Below the pieces are notes generated by a model that made no database searches, was not told where the DNA came from, and saw only the letters and a list, made by a program, of their open reading frames with translations. This document shows positions 10,505 through 21,106 of a stretch of DNA of 64,000 bases, piece after piece. Source of the DNA: Medicago truncatula (Eukaryota > Streptophyta > Magnoliopsida > Fabales > Fabaceae). The position numbers and the translations under genes were made by a program. Every line of letters begins with the position of its first letter. The stretch's first letter is position 1. The stretch covers positions 4,242,501 to 4,306,500 of the forward strand of contig NC_053045.1 of assembly GCF_003473485.1 (NCBI RefSeq), in the 5' to 3' direction.

Positions 10505-11923
10505 CTTTGTGACAATATTATTGACGCTTTCTTTCTTCTTAACTCCTGCAATAGTCCATGTGCTTAACTGGTGCTTTGAAATTCTCTGATGAAACATGAA
10601 ATCCAAAAACAACATTAAAAATAATTGAACAATAAAATTAATGAAGTAGATGTCAGATCATCAAATTATAAAGTTAGCAGGTTTGAAGAAACATATGCTC
10701 CTTTGATTTCATGTTAGCACTTGATCTTATAGAAATGAACATTTTCTAAGATCAATGAATAAGTAGCAGCACATTTCTCACATACATGATTTATGCCAGA
10801 GTCCCATAATGGCCGCATTTCAAATTTAGATTTTCTAGCAACAATTCCAGCTGGAAATGCCTTACTTCCAGAATCCCTGTATTGTGTCTGAGGAAATGCA
10901 AATCAATAGAAACAGAATCAGATGCAATTCTAAGTGTTAAGACTCATAAAAGTTTATTAGTCATAATCCCTTTGAGCTAAAAGTTTGAGGATTTTTTTCT
11001 AGTCCCAATGCTTTACTATGAACTCCAACCCAACAACATATACCCCAACAGTATCTAAATATGATTTATGTGAATAAACGGCAATTTTGGTTTCTAAATG
11101 TGTAAGACGGTGTTGTCAAAATAGTCTTAATTATATTAATTTGGTCTATTTTTCTAATTTTGATTCGTTCATAGACTATAATGTATATTTATTTCGATTT
11201 CTGCAAAGTAAAGCTTTAGAACTATTATACAATGATTTCCTGCATAAAAGTGTGCAAGACAGAGAATATAAAGTTCACAAAAAAGTTTTGGTCTTTCTTC
11301 AAAGCTCATACAAATTACAATATCTAACAAATTAGAACTGAAAACAAAAAGGCTTAATGTGGTCCCTTAAATTATTTGTTGGTTACATTTTAGTCTTTAA
11401 CGTTACAATTTAGTCTTTTAAGTCATCTTCCGTCAACCAAATAAATTCCCACCGTCAAAACCGTTAAGCCAATGTCTAAGGTGGATACACATTGCAAGTT
11501 GTCACATCACGGTTCGCACGTGCCTATTTAACGTTTTGGCAAAAGACTGACGGTGAGGATTTATTTGGCTAATAGATATTAACTTAAGGGACCAAATTGT
11601 AACGTTAATAACTTATGGGACCAAAATGTAACCAACAATTAACTTAAGGGACCAAATCAATAATTAAGCCAAACAAAAATTACATAATTTGTCTTATTTT
11701 AAGAATGTGATTCATAATATGTCTTAATTATATTTATTTGTAGTTAATAACATCTGACCCCATTTAGTTGGATAACGCCTGGTAGTTATTGTTGTAAATT
11801 AATAACAAGTGTACATTGATAAATCTTAAAGTTTTAGCATTAATTTGTAACGGAAATTCAAAATCAATAAGCAGAGATTACAGCATATATTATTGATGAA
11901 GCTCCGGAAGACAAATGCGCCAT
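10505..11923 (-). other. Upstream exon module of TNL-1 (blocks C, B and A)
   Basis: Three short open blocks with splice signals: C 11923-11882 (ATG, 14 codons, MAHLSSGASSIIYA, donor GTAATC), B 10887-10786 (34 codons, acceptor ttcctcag, donor GTATGT), A 10585-10505 (27 codons, acceptor atcag, donor GTGAGT). B encodes SGSKAFPAGIVARKS; A encodes GVKKKESVNNIV. All junctions are phase 0. An AG at 9107-9108 would join A to GVGEKS just before the TIR ATG at 9088, still in frame. The same blocks occur at TNL-2, TNL-3 and (C and B only) TNL-5. They could be translated or be 5'-UTR exons; I do not recognise the sequence. A 42-codon upstream reading frame in block C is closed by TGA in this copy. Confidence 0.5.
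11342..11679. mobile_element. Mutator-type MITE with 9-bp target duplication
   Basis: Element 11351-11670 starts ggcttaatgtggtcccttaa and ends ttaagggaccaaatcaataattaagcc, a long imperfect terminal inverted repeat, flanked on both sides by aaacaaaaa (11342-11350 and 11671-11679). A 9-bp duplication is the hallmark of Mutator-like elements. The corresponding sites near TNL-3 (about 34715) and TNL-5 (about 49000) lack it. It sits between blocks B and C of the TNL-1 upstream module. Confidence 0.8.
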
Positions 11924-12125
11924 TGAATTGGAACAACTTCACTCTGAACAATCTTTCTTCGTCTGTAGAACCTTGAATATATCAATAAGGGAAACACAAG
12001 GTTATTATGTTAAGAGAAAAGAAATGAAAATATTGAAGCTAGAACATTACATAAGGAGAGGAAAGAGAATGATATGATCATATATATTATATTATATTAT
12101 ATTATATAAGCAAGAAATTACTGAC

Positions 12126-12370
12126 CTTAAATGCTTTGGCTGCTGCAATAGATCTGTTTCAACTTTATATCATATATATGGAAGAAGCAATGTCATGTTA
12201 TTGACCTTACAGTCTTAAGTGTGAACTCATATGATATACTAGTACACATATTCACACTGAAGTTGAACAAGACTGAGAAACGTTTACCTGTCAAAGCCAA
12301 ACAGTATGCATGTTGGAATTATCTGTATAGTAAGTATGAACCATGTGACTTGCACTTTCCTTTTTAAATT
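12126..12370 (-). promoter_or_regulatory. TNL-1 promoter and 5' leader region with W-box
   Basis: Holds the end of a leader exon (minus-strand aaagcatttaag, donor GTCAGT at 12125) also present at every locus except TNL-4. Further upstream is a W-box core TTGACC at 12201-12206 (plus-strand reading) and a block from caaacagtatgcatg through ctttcctttttaaatttaaatat that recurs at all five loci. W-boxes bind WRKY factors; control by WRKY is inferred. No TATA assignment was made. Confidence 0.5.
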
Positions 12371-13402
12371 TAAATATTCATAACATCTTTTTTCATTAAT
12401 GGTGGCTGAAATAATTTGACTCTTAATTTCCGAATTTATTAATTATCTATATTTAACTCTCTTAATTTATCTCCTCTATCTCAACTGTTGTGAATTCGAA
12501 CAAAAATCACACCAATAAACTTAGATGTGTTGAACAAAAGAAGTAATAATCAACGAGCAAGTAACCTCAAGAAACAACAACAACAACAACAACAAACAAA
12601 GCTTAGATCTAAGTGTGAAGCAACACTACAAGCATATTTAAAGCATCAAATATTAAAGCATCAAATATAAGAAAGAAGAGAGAAAACTACACACCAATAT
12701 TGTTTATCCAGTTTAGTCCAAAATGACCTATAATATGGTTATTTCCGGAGCGAAAGAGAAAAGAAACTATATGGTTGATTGAAGCTAGAACTTTATATAT
12801 ACTCTCTACAAGAAATTAAAATTAAATGGTCATAGTCATATAAGGAGAGGAAAGAGGATGATATGATCATATGGGAAATGCTTAAGTGCACGATACGATA
12901 ATATTTTTCGTGCCAAATGCAAGACAATGTCAAACTGCTTTTCTTTTAATTTTTATGTACCTTAAAATGATTCATTTAGTGTGTAAGTAATTGATTTGTT
13001 TATGAGGAATCACATTAAGGCTCATTTTTTTGCCACTTCACCAAACCACTAAAGTATGGCCTTCATGTTGTCTCATCTCTGTTTTGTCTTATTAACTATA
13101 GAACTTTAGCAATCGGTGCAGGATAAGTTCCAACATTGAATAGTTGTTGTTGTTAAAGTGTTATGTGAGTTGAATCTTGCCATGTGAAGTGTTATATCTG
13201 TTATTGCCCAGCAAACTGCGTGCTGTTCCATCTGTCGTGTGTATTTGTGTCTAAGGTTTGTCGTGCTATATAGCATGAATCTGATCATATATATCATACC
13301 ATATAAGCAAGTGTTGGAACATATGCGGAAATTGAGTAATTGACTAAACACAAATTCCCACAATGGGTAGAACTAGTGTGGTGTGAATTGAAAAAGGTGG
13401 AA

Positions 13403-13443
13403 GTCCCACATCGGATGGATCACACATTAGTAGTGTTTATATA
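13403..13443 (+). promoter_or_regulatory. snRNA-type promoter signature (USE plus TATA)
   Basis: gtcccacatcg at 13403-13413 matches the plant U-snRNA upstream sequence element RTCCCACATCG. A TATA-like tttatata follows about 23 bases later, a spacing nearer the Pol III than the Pol II snRNA type. No recognisable snRNA follows. The same arrangement occurs at 47433-47477, so it is probably part of a dispersed repeat. Confidence 0.4.
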
Positions 13444-13549
13444 GTGGGGGTGTACCTCTAATTAATGGGGGTACATAATTATGTGAACGAAGTAAGCACT
13501 AGAGGAAAAATATATCTTATTTATAAATCTTATTTATAAAAGGTCTTAA

Positions 13550-15050
13550 GTTGTCTTAAACAGCTTTTTGGAGCCAAAATTTGAGGTTAATTCTATCATT
13601 TTAATATTGACATCTCATTATTATTATTATTTAATACTACCTCCGGTCCTATTTATAAGAGAAATTTCGGTCAACAAAAGTGAATGTATTTGGACTGAAT
13701 TTTTAACTAGATACATCAACTTTTGTTGACCCAAAATTCTCTTATAAATAAGACCGGAGGGAGTATATATTTAAGCAATTGAATAAACTTTTGCTAAATT
13801 TAATATTGACAACTCATTATTATTATTTAACATATATTTAAGCAATTGAACAAACATTTGCTAAATTTGTGTCATAAACTACTAAATACGTTTTTTTTTT
13901 CTTCGATAATCTTAGTTTGTTTGTTTTTTTTTCGTTTCATAATTTTTTTTTTATGGACATCATAGTTTGTTTTCTATTTTTTTCGTAGCGCTATTTTCTC
14001 TATTTATTTAGCAATATAAACACCGATCCCCATATGTTTTTTGTTTTGTTTTTGTTAACTATGTTTTTCTAAACAAACTTTTGCTAAAAAAAAAAATTTG
14101 TTAAGTATGATTTTCTTATATTTTACGATAGAATGGAAACTGGCAATGCATCTTTGACCCAAGGGGTCACTCAGATGGCAACACAATCTTCACTTTCTTT
14201 GTCTAATGATCTACTCGAAATAAAAAATATGACAATTTCAGATATTACACAAGCTAAACAGGTCTACAACTTTATGCTAATTTTCTTTGACTTAACTATT
14301 ATACTATGTTGTTAAATAATTCTTAATCCATATCTTTGTGTTTTAATTTTCTAATTATCTTATTTATAAAGGTCTTAAACAGCTTTTTGGAGCCAAAATT
14401 TGAGGTTAATTCTGTCATTTTAATATTGACATCTCATTATTATTATTATTATTATTATTTAATATATATTTAAGCAATTGAATAAACTTTTGCTAAATTT
14501 AATATTGACAACTCATTATTATTATTTAACATATATTTAAGCAATTGAACAAACATTTGCTAAATTTGTGTCATAAACTACTAAATACGTTATTTTTTCT
14601 TCCATAATCTTAGTTTGTTTTTTTTTTTTTCGTTTCATAATTTTTTTTTTTATGGACATCATAGTTTGTTTTCTATTTTTTTCGTAGCGCTATTTTCTCT
14701 ATTTATTTGGCAATATAAACACCGATCCCCATATGTTTTTTGTTTTGTTTTTGTTAACTATGTTTTTCTAAACAAACTTTTGCTAAAAAATTTTTTGTTA
14801 AGTATGATTTTCTTATATTTTACGATAGAATGGAAACTGGCAATGCATCTTTGACCCAAGGGGTCACTCAGATGACAACACAATCTTCACTTTCTTTGTC
14901 TAATGATCTACTCGAAACAAAAAATATGACAATTTCAGATATTACACAAGCTAAACAGGTCTACAACTTTATGCTAATTTTCTTTGACTTAACTATTATA
15001 CTATGTTGTTAAATAATTCTTAATCCATATCTTTGTGTTTTAATTTTCTA
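13550..15050. repeat. Tandem duplication (about 0.7-0.8 kb units) including an RPA-like exon
   Basis: Unit 1 (about 13550-14352) and unit 2 (about 14353-15050) share almost all sequence from cagctttttggagccaaaatttgagg to ctttgtgttttaattttctaatta. The exon starts METGNASLTQGVTQM in both, 697 bases apart. Differences are few (ATQSS versus TTQSS, EIKNM versus ETKNM), so the duplication is young. Unit 1 alone carries a MITE. Confidence 0.9.
13637..13763. mobile_element. Stowaway-like MITE, TA target duplication
   Basis: 127 bp, starting ctacctccggtcctatttat and ending ataaataagaccggagggag, with TA on both sides (13635-13636, 13764-13765). The second repeat unit shows the empty site as taatatatatttaag at about 14460. 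TIRs and TA duplication fit Tc1/mariner-type Stowaway elements. Confidence 0.85.
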
Positions 15051-15652
15051 ATTATTATTCTTTAAATAAATTTAATAACTATGTAGGTGGGTGCATGATT
15101 TTAATTGTTTACTAATCCAAATCAAAAACAGGGAAAGACCGGAAATGATTATCCAACTGAGTTTGACACCTTACGTGATAAGGAAATGCTTTTCAAACTA
15201 GAGATCAATCAAAAAAAATGTTGAACAGAGGTTTTATGCCTATGCAGTCAAAAAGATGTCCGATGACAATGAAATCATTGATGAGTTTAAGAAAAAGTAT
15301 TATATTGAGTGTCATGATGCTCCTCCGAATGGTGAGGAAGATGATGTTGATATCATAGGTCCTATTACTCCCCAAACTGATGATAACATTAAGGTAGTTA
15401 AATATTCTTTATATCTACTTTAAAAGTACTCATAAAACTTATTAAATTAACTATTGCTATGAATGTTTATTATTCATGTAGCTTCTTGGTGATGAAGCTA
15501 ATTCTATTCCTAAAGATACTCATCCATCCAAGTCTTTGAGAAAGAGAAACGCCGACTCAGATGCAACATATATTGACGTTGATTGTCAAACTCGGTCGTC
15601 CACCACTAAATTGCAAAAAGTTGTCAAAATTAAGCAAGAACCTAAAGATTGA
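14133..15652 (+). pseudogene. RPA1-like single-strand DNA-binding protein gene of the Helitron, broken
   Basis: Exon-like blocks: 14133-14261 and its duplicate 14830-14958 (both end ITQAKQ, then GT), 15132-15393, and 15482-15652 with stop. The third block reads GKTGNDYPTEFDTLRDKEML then, after a shift at an eight-A run near 15210, EQRFYAYAVKKMSDDNEI. This is the style of the C-terminal OB fold of plant RPA70-like proteins carried by Helitrons. The last block ends KIKQEPKD. The N-terminal OB folds are not visible. The frameshift and duplicated exon make it a pseudogene. RPA-like proteins bind single-stranded DNA during rolling-circle replication. Confidence 0.5.
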
Positions 15653-16380
15653 TATTTTAGCTCTTCTTAGTCTACACTACTTAGATTTATTTTGTGTCGT
15701 TTTTCTCTTTTACTCAATAAGTACCTTCTTAATTGTTATTTGTTTTGGAATTTATCTGCTTCACATTTGCTAATTTGGTTGTTATAACATTTGGTACTTT
15801 GGTGCATATGTCATACATCTAAAAATAACATGTTTACATTCTTTTTTGTCCACATCAATGTCACTCTATCTATATAAAAAAAAAAAATTTATCTCTATCG
15901 AATGATGTGGTGGTAACCAAAAATCACCTGCGTTGGTGACCAAAATAAATAACCTTACTTTTTTTTATTGTGTTTCGTAGCATCATCAATATCCTCTCTT
16001 CATATGGTGGCAAAAACTATATGCATGCCTATTCTTAAATGATAACTCATATTTTGCTATAAACACAAATAAATTTTATGTGAAAAACCAACTTTAGAAA
16101 AATGTTAAACCAACCAAGTTATTAAAACTACTAGCAAGTCCTTCTTTTTTAACTTGAAAAGTGATTTTTTTTACTTCTTAAAAAGGCTATAATAAATAGA
16201 CTCATAAACTACTAGGTAACTTTTTTTTTTCTTCTTTTTTCTCATCATAATAATCTTAGTTTGTTTTCCATTAATTAATTGTTTGGATACAACTATATAA
16301 AATGAATTATCTTATTTATAATTGCTTCAATATTTTGATTCTTATTTTGGGGAAAAAATTTAGATTCTATTTTTTGTTAC

Positions 16381-16462
16381 AAATTGTAACAATTGGATGC
16401 ACACTTTTAAAAGTGATTTTTAAATTGTAACAATTGGATGCACACTTTTAAAAGTGATTTTT
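16381..16462. repeat. Two-copy tandem repeat, 41-bp unit
   Basis: The unit beginning aaattgtaacaattggatgc is repeated directly at 16422 with no visible change. It lies in the non-coding part of the Helitron. Confidence 0.9.
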
Positions 16463-16685
16463 TTTACTTCTTAAAAAGTCTATAACAAATAGACTCATCA
16501 AAATAGAATCTAACCCTTTTTTTTTTTTCTTTTTTTTTTCTCTTCATAATAATCTTAGTTTGATTTCCACTAACTTTCCTATTTTGTTGACCTACCCTCA
16601 TCTATTGTTTTTTTTTGTTAAGTAACTTTTCCTAGATATGTGGCACTTTATGCCAAACTAATCCACTATCTCTCTCTCTATATAA

Positions 16686-17706
16686 GTGGTCGTCTTGGGT
16701 GGTGATTTCAGGAAAATTCTTCCGGTCATTCCAAGAGCACCAAGACATGATGTTGTTGATGCTAGCATTAATTCATCACGCCTTTGGAAACATTGTCGAG
16801 TCTTAAAATTGACCAAAAACATGAGGCTTCAAATTGGATCTTCATGTTCTGATGTCAATGAACTCAAAGAGTTCTCTGACTGGATTTTAAATATTGGAGA
16901 TGGAAATATTGAAGACAACAATGATGGGGAAGCTGAAATTGAAATACAAGATGACATGTTGATAAAGAACTCAGGTGACCCAATTTCTTCAATTGTTAAT
17001 AGCACATATCCATCACTTTTGGAGAATATGAGTGATATTTCATTTTTTTCAAGATAGGGCAATTTTAGCACCTACCAATGATAATTCACTGAATAATTAC
17101 ATTTTTTAGATGATTCATTGTGAGAAAAAAACATACTTAAGTGTTGATAGTCCGTCTACACATGATGAAAATATTAATGGTCCTGATCAGATTCTCACTC
17201 TAGAATTTTTGAACACCGTCAAATCTCCAGGTTTGCCAAACCATGAGTTAAATCTCAAGGTTGGAGTTCCAATTATGTTATTGAGAAATATTGATCAGCC
17301 GTTAAGATTATGCAATGGTACGCGCCTTATAATTACGCAAATGAGGAATTTCGTACTTGAGGCAAAGATAATATCACAAACCAGTATTGGACAAAATGTA
17401 TATATCCCAAGATTGAGTTTGTCTCCATCTCCATCTGATACAAAACTTCCTCTCACGTTTCAACGTAAACAGTTTCCTATTATGGTCTCATTTGCGATGA
17501 CTATCAATAAGAGTCAAGGACAATCTCTTAAAAATGTTGGAATATATCTTCCAAAACCCATGTTTTCACATGGACAATTATATGTTGCTCTTTCACGCGT
17601 TACTTCACGTGATGGACTGAAGATGCTGATTTGCGATGACGAAGGACATGTCTCCAACAAAACTAATAATGTTGTCTACAAAGAAGTCTTTCAGAATTTA
17701 AGATAG
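16686..17706 (+). pseudogene. Pif1-like helicase, C-terminal half (Helitron-type), frameshifted
   Basis: Coding begins abruptly at VVVLGGDFRKILPVIP (helicase motif II-III area) directly after a CT/TA-rich junction, so the ATP-binding N-terminal half is absent. It continues to SDISFF, where one extra T in a seven-T run (17044-17050) shifts the frame; the next frame reads QDRAILAPTNDN and hits a stop near 17108, then a third frame from MIHCEKKTYLS runs to the stop at 17704-17706. The last part shows motif V (MTINKSQGQSLKNVG) and motif VI (YVALSRVTSRDGLKML). These are signatures of the superfamily 1 Pif1 helicase of Helitron RepHel proteins. Confidence 0.8.
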
Positions 17707-17816
17707 ATAATTTACACATATACATATTCGTATATATTTTCTATTTGTTTATTGTTGCGCGCATCTAGCTATGTTTTTAGAAGCACTTTTATTTAAAATA
17801 ATGTCTTTCTTTCGAT

Positions 17817-17922
<106 letters not shown>

Positions 17923-18471
17923 CTGTGTATGTGGACGCACACGCGTGTGCAAGAAATAATATTTAGAATTTTGTTGTTGACAAAAAAGTCAAAACTTATC
18001 AACTAAATTTGTTTCACAAATTAACAATAGGTTATGCATTTTTCTTATACTTTTTTATATATATTGTAATGTAATTTGTATTTCTCTTTATACCTTCTGC
18101 CATTTAAAACAATTGTGTATAATCATACAAATTTATTTTATTTCATGTCAGGTTTATCATCATCTTTATGATGAATTTTTGATTTGGAATCACCAAAAGT
18201 CATGGACACAAAAATGAGTTTTACCGATTCAATTGTTGAGAATTGACACGTCTTTATTATCCACAAATTTGTATATTATTACTCAAGACAAACTTATATT
18301 AGTAGTTGCATTTGGTTATTTTTATTTGTCTATCCGATGTGATAACGAGAATTCTAAATTACTTCAAGTTTTTATTAGTTTTATTTTGGACACGTTAATT
18401 CATGCTCACTTACAACTATTATTGTTTCATTTACGATTACCTTATTTATTAATCAATATCATATCTAACTT

Positions 18472-18501
18472 CCCGTGCATCACACGGGTCTAAATACTAG
18501 T
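18472..18501 (+). mobile_element. Helitron 3' terminus: hairpin plus CTAG
   Basis: A 6-bp stem CCCGTG/CACGGG with a 5-base loop, eight bases, then CTAG and a host T. Helitrons end in CTRR preceded by a short GC-rich hairpin and insert between A and T. Confidence 0.75.
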
Positions 18502-18539
18502 ATTGATATATATTTTATTATATGGAAATGATAAATTAA

Positions 18540-19500
18540 ATAATTAATTTAATCATTATTAGAAAGTGTTTTCTTAGTCCCCAAGTTTTGCTAAAAATAT
18601 TTTGGAAAGCAATCTAGAATATTTTGGAATACAATCTGAAATATTTTGGTAGGAAATCTAATATATTTTAGTGTATGATCTGAAATATATTTTGATAGTC
18701 AATAATATATTTCCGTAGTCAATAATATATTCATGTATTGAATAATATATTTTGAGACTCAATTTGAGATATTTTTGTACTAGATCTATGAGAATTACTT
18801 GCTCCCAAAGTTTCTCACTTATTAGTTGTGAACTTTCTCTATAAATAGAGAGCTCACATATTGCTTTACACACACCGAAATTCACAGTTGATGCTTCCTG
18901 TGTTTTTCCTCTCTTCTCCCTCCTTCGACTTGTGTTGACAAGTCGTTCTCCTTTTTCTACTCCTTTCTGTCCCTTCGGAATTAAGAGTGTTCTTAAGACT
19001 ATAGTCCATCATCGGTTTATTATCCTTTCGGAAATAAGAATGGTCTTAAGAGCATAGTCCCTTCAATTATTTATGTCTCTTAATTAGAATAAATAATATT
19101 TTAAGATCATGGTCCCTTTTCGGTATAATAAAGATGATCTTAAATATATATTCTTCTTCAATTCTTGGAGAAGTTGGATGTTAGAATGATAGCAATATCA
19201 TATATGAGTGGTCATAGTACCATAGTTGGAGAAGTTAAAATTAGAATGGTGGTAACACCATATTTGAGTGGTCTCAACACCATAATAAAATGGTAGCAAT
19301 ACCATATTGGTTTCAGTATTAAAGAATGGTTTTAGTACCATATTATAGGGTGTTATTTCTCGAACGATCATATACGGTGCAGTATTTAATCGAACAGGTG
19401 AACTGGGTTGTTTTATCCTGGAGGCACACGGTTGTTAGTCTACTTTGCACAATTTCGGGTAGTGCCGTGATTTATCTTAAAGAAAGCGACCTGGTCGTGA
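18540..19500 (+). mobile_element. LTR-like retroelement block with degenerate internal repeats
   Basis: A promoter-like ctataaatagagagc (18839-18853) lies in AT-rich DNA. Downstream are several diverged copies of a 50-70 base unit built on cctttcggaa-taagaatggtcttaag-catagtccc and later tggtagcaataccata. The block ends in gggttgttttatcctggaggcacacgg, a style I associate with legume Copia LTRs. No coding domain, primer-binding site or second LTR is present, so this is an LTR fragment at best. Confidence 0.35.
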
Positions 19501-19503
19501 CTC

Positions 19504-20540
19504 AACCATGCATCAACTGCAGAACAAAAAACAAAGAGCATTGTTTAATGCACTCATAGTAATCTAATAAGTTTTATCACCTCAAGTGTACTTCACCATC
19601 AAGATGAATTCATAAATAAATAAAGATCATTGTTTAATAAAGCACTGACTGATTAAATTTACTAGAAAACAAATGAACCAGTCAGATGTCCTTTCCGTAC
19701 TTAATAGTATCGAAAAGAGTACGTTAAATGTCAATGAATTACTAATGGTTGTGTTTTCAAGAACTTAATAGGTGCAAGTATTAAAACTATAATGATAGAA
19801 AGTAATGTTGGTAACTCAACTGTTAACTGTGTCTACTTGCATCATACTATAGAGTTGTGTCTAAATCAAATTCTTCATCTTCAACTGTAGGAAGGAAATA
19901 CATAGGACGATACTAAGCACAGTCCTATTCCATTTGTTAAATGAGATTATGATATGTTGAGTTGCTTATGGGGCTTATGCCAAACCCTTTTAACTCCACC
20001 TCGGGTCTTTCTCTAAGCTTTACATTCGTATCTGTCCTTGCTGTAACCTTAATTTTAAACCTTGTATGATTCTTTGCTACACTAGTTAGGTACCGAGAAC
20101 ATTGTTGGTTGTGTATCATGCACACATGATCTGATGCAATACTGAGAGGTGTCCTATTCATGTAAATACTGACACCGTCCTTTTCATCATCATCCTTGTC
20201 ATCAATTGTAGTGATGTTGAACTCAATTTGTGCACAATGTTGGTAGTCCTCAGCAAGGATGAAGCAAAAAAAAAAAAAAATTATGTGGAGAGATATCAAT
20301 AATCCTGTCATCCTTTGTTGTTTTGTACTCCAACGACTCTGAAACACTGCTTCCTGGATAAACATACAATGCTTGATAAGAACCAAACTTATGTTTGTAA
20401 TCAACATTACTTTCAACATAGTTATGTTCCAATGTCGAATAATGTTGATATGCAAACTTTATTATATTGATTTGAATATTCAACTCAACATTTATGTGAG
20501 AACGTTTATCCAGGTTCAAACAATTCCATAACTTTCAACA
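19504..20540 (-). pseudogene. Detached 3' end of a TNL gene (C-JID and 3' flank)
   Basis: From aaccatgcatcaactgcag at 19504 the sequence follows the TNL-3 3' flank and last exon (28486-29535) nearly base for base. Coding remnants on the minus strand include SYQALYVYPGSSV, DDKDDDEKDGVSIYMNRT and ELKGFGISPISNSTYHNL. It breaks where about 20 bases were replaced by an A-run (20264-20280), and lacks the LRRs, NB-ARC and TIR. It is bounded by the LTR-like block on one side and a MITE-like repeat on the other. It is a partial segmental copy of TNL-3 and not functional. Confidence 0.85.
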
Positions 20541-20554
20541 TAGGTGAAATATGT

Positions 20555-20760
20555 TAAATTAGTTTTCTTATGTTGCGGTTTGGTTTGGTTTAATTCAGTT
20601 GGTAAAATAAAAACCGCAAACCGAACCAAACCATGTGGTTGAGTAAGAAAGTGATTCAAATACATCTTAACCAAATGCGGTTTTTTGCGGTTTCGGTTTG
20701 GATTTGGTTCGGTTTGCGGTTTTTTTATTGGGTTGGTTCGGTTTTGAACACCCTTACCCC
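20555..20760. mobile_element. hAT-type MITE-like repeat, incomplete
   Basis: Rich in ggttcggtttgcggtttt-type motifs in both orientations, with one end reading (minus) gtaagggtgttcaaaaccgaacc, a common start of plant hAT-related MITEs. The opposite end and an 8-bp duplication could not be found. It marks the upstream edge of the detached TNL fragment. Confidence 0.45.
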
Positions 20761-21106
20761 TGGGCAATGGTTAAGGATACCAAAAAATAAAGTTATTATT
20801 AAAAAAGGAAACTTTTTTGACTTTTTATGGATTTATTACACAATTTTCAATGCAACAACTACTATGTAATTTCCTTTTTTAGTATCATTAACCGGTGCTT
20901 CTTGGACACCGGTTAGCATTTCCTTTTTTTTTTTTTTTTTATTAAAACTAGTTATACAAAAATTCGAATACAAATATATAATCAAGTAATCACAAATCAC
21001 AATCTAGTTAATACTAATAAGGAGACAACTTAATACACTTTCCTGTAACTATACAATGTAAATAAGTAAAAATCAGAATCATATTAATTCTGATTAACTC
21101 CCATAA

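Noticed and set aside
13106-13363. 85-codon minus-strand frame
   Set aside because: No motif, unusual composition, and surrounded by repeats.
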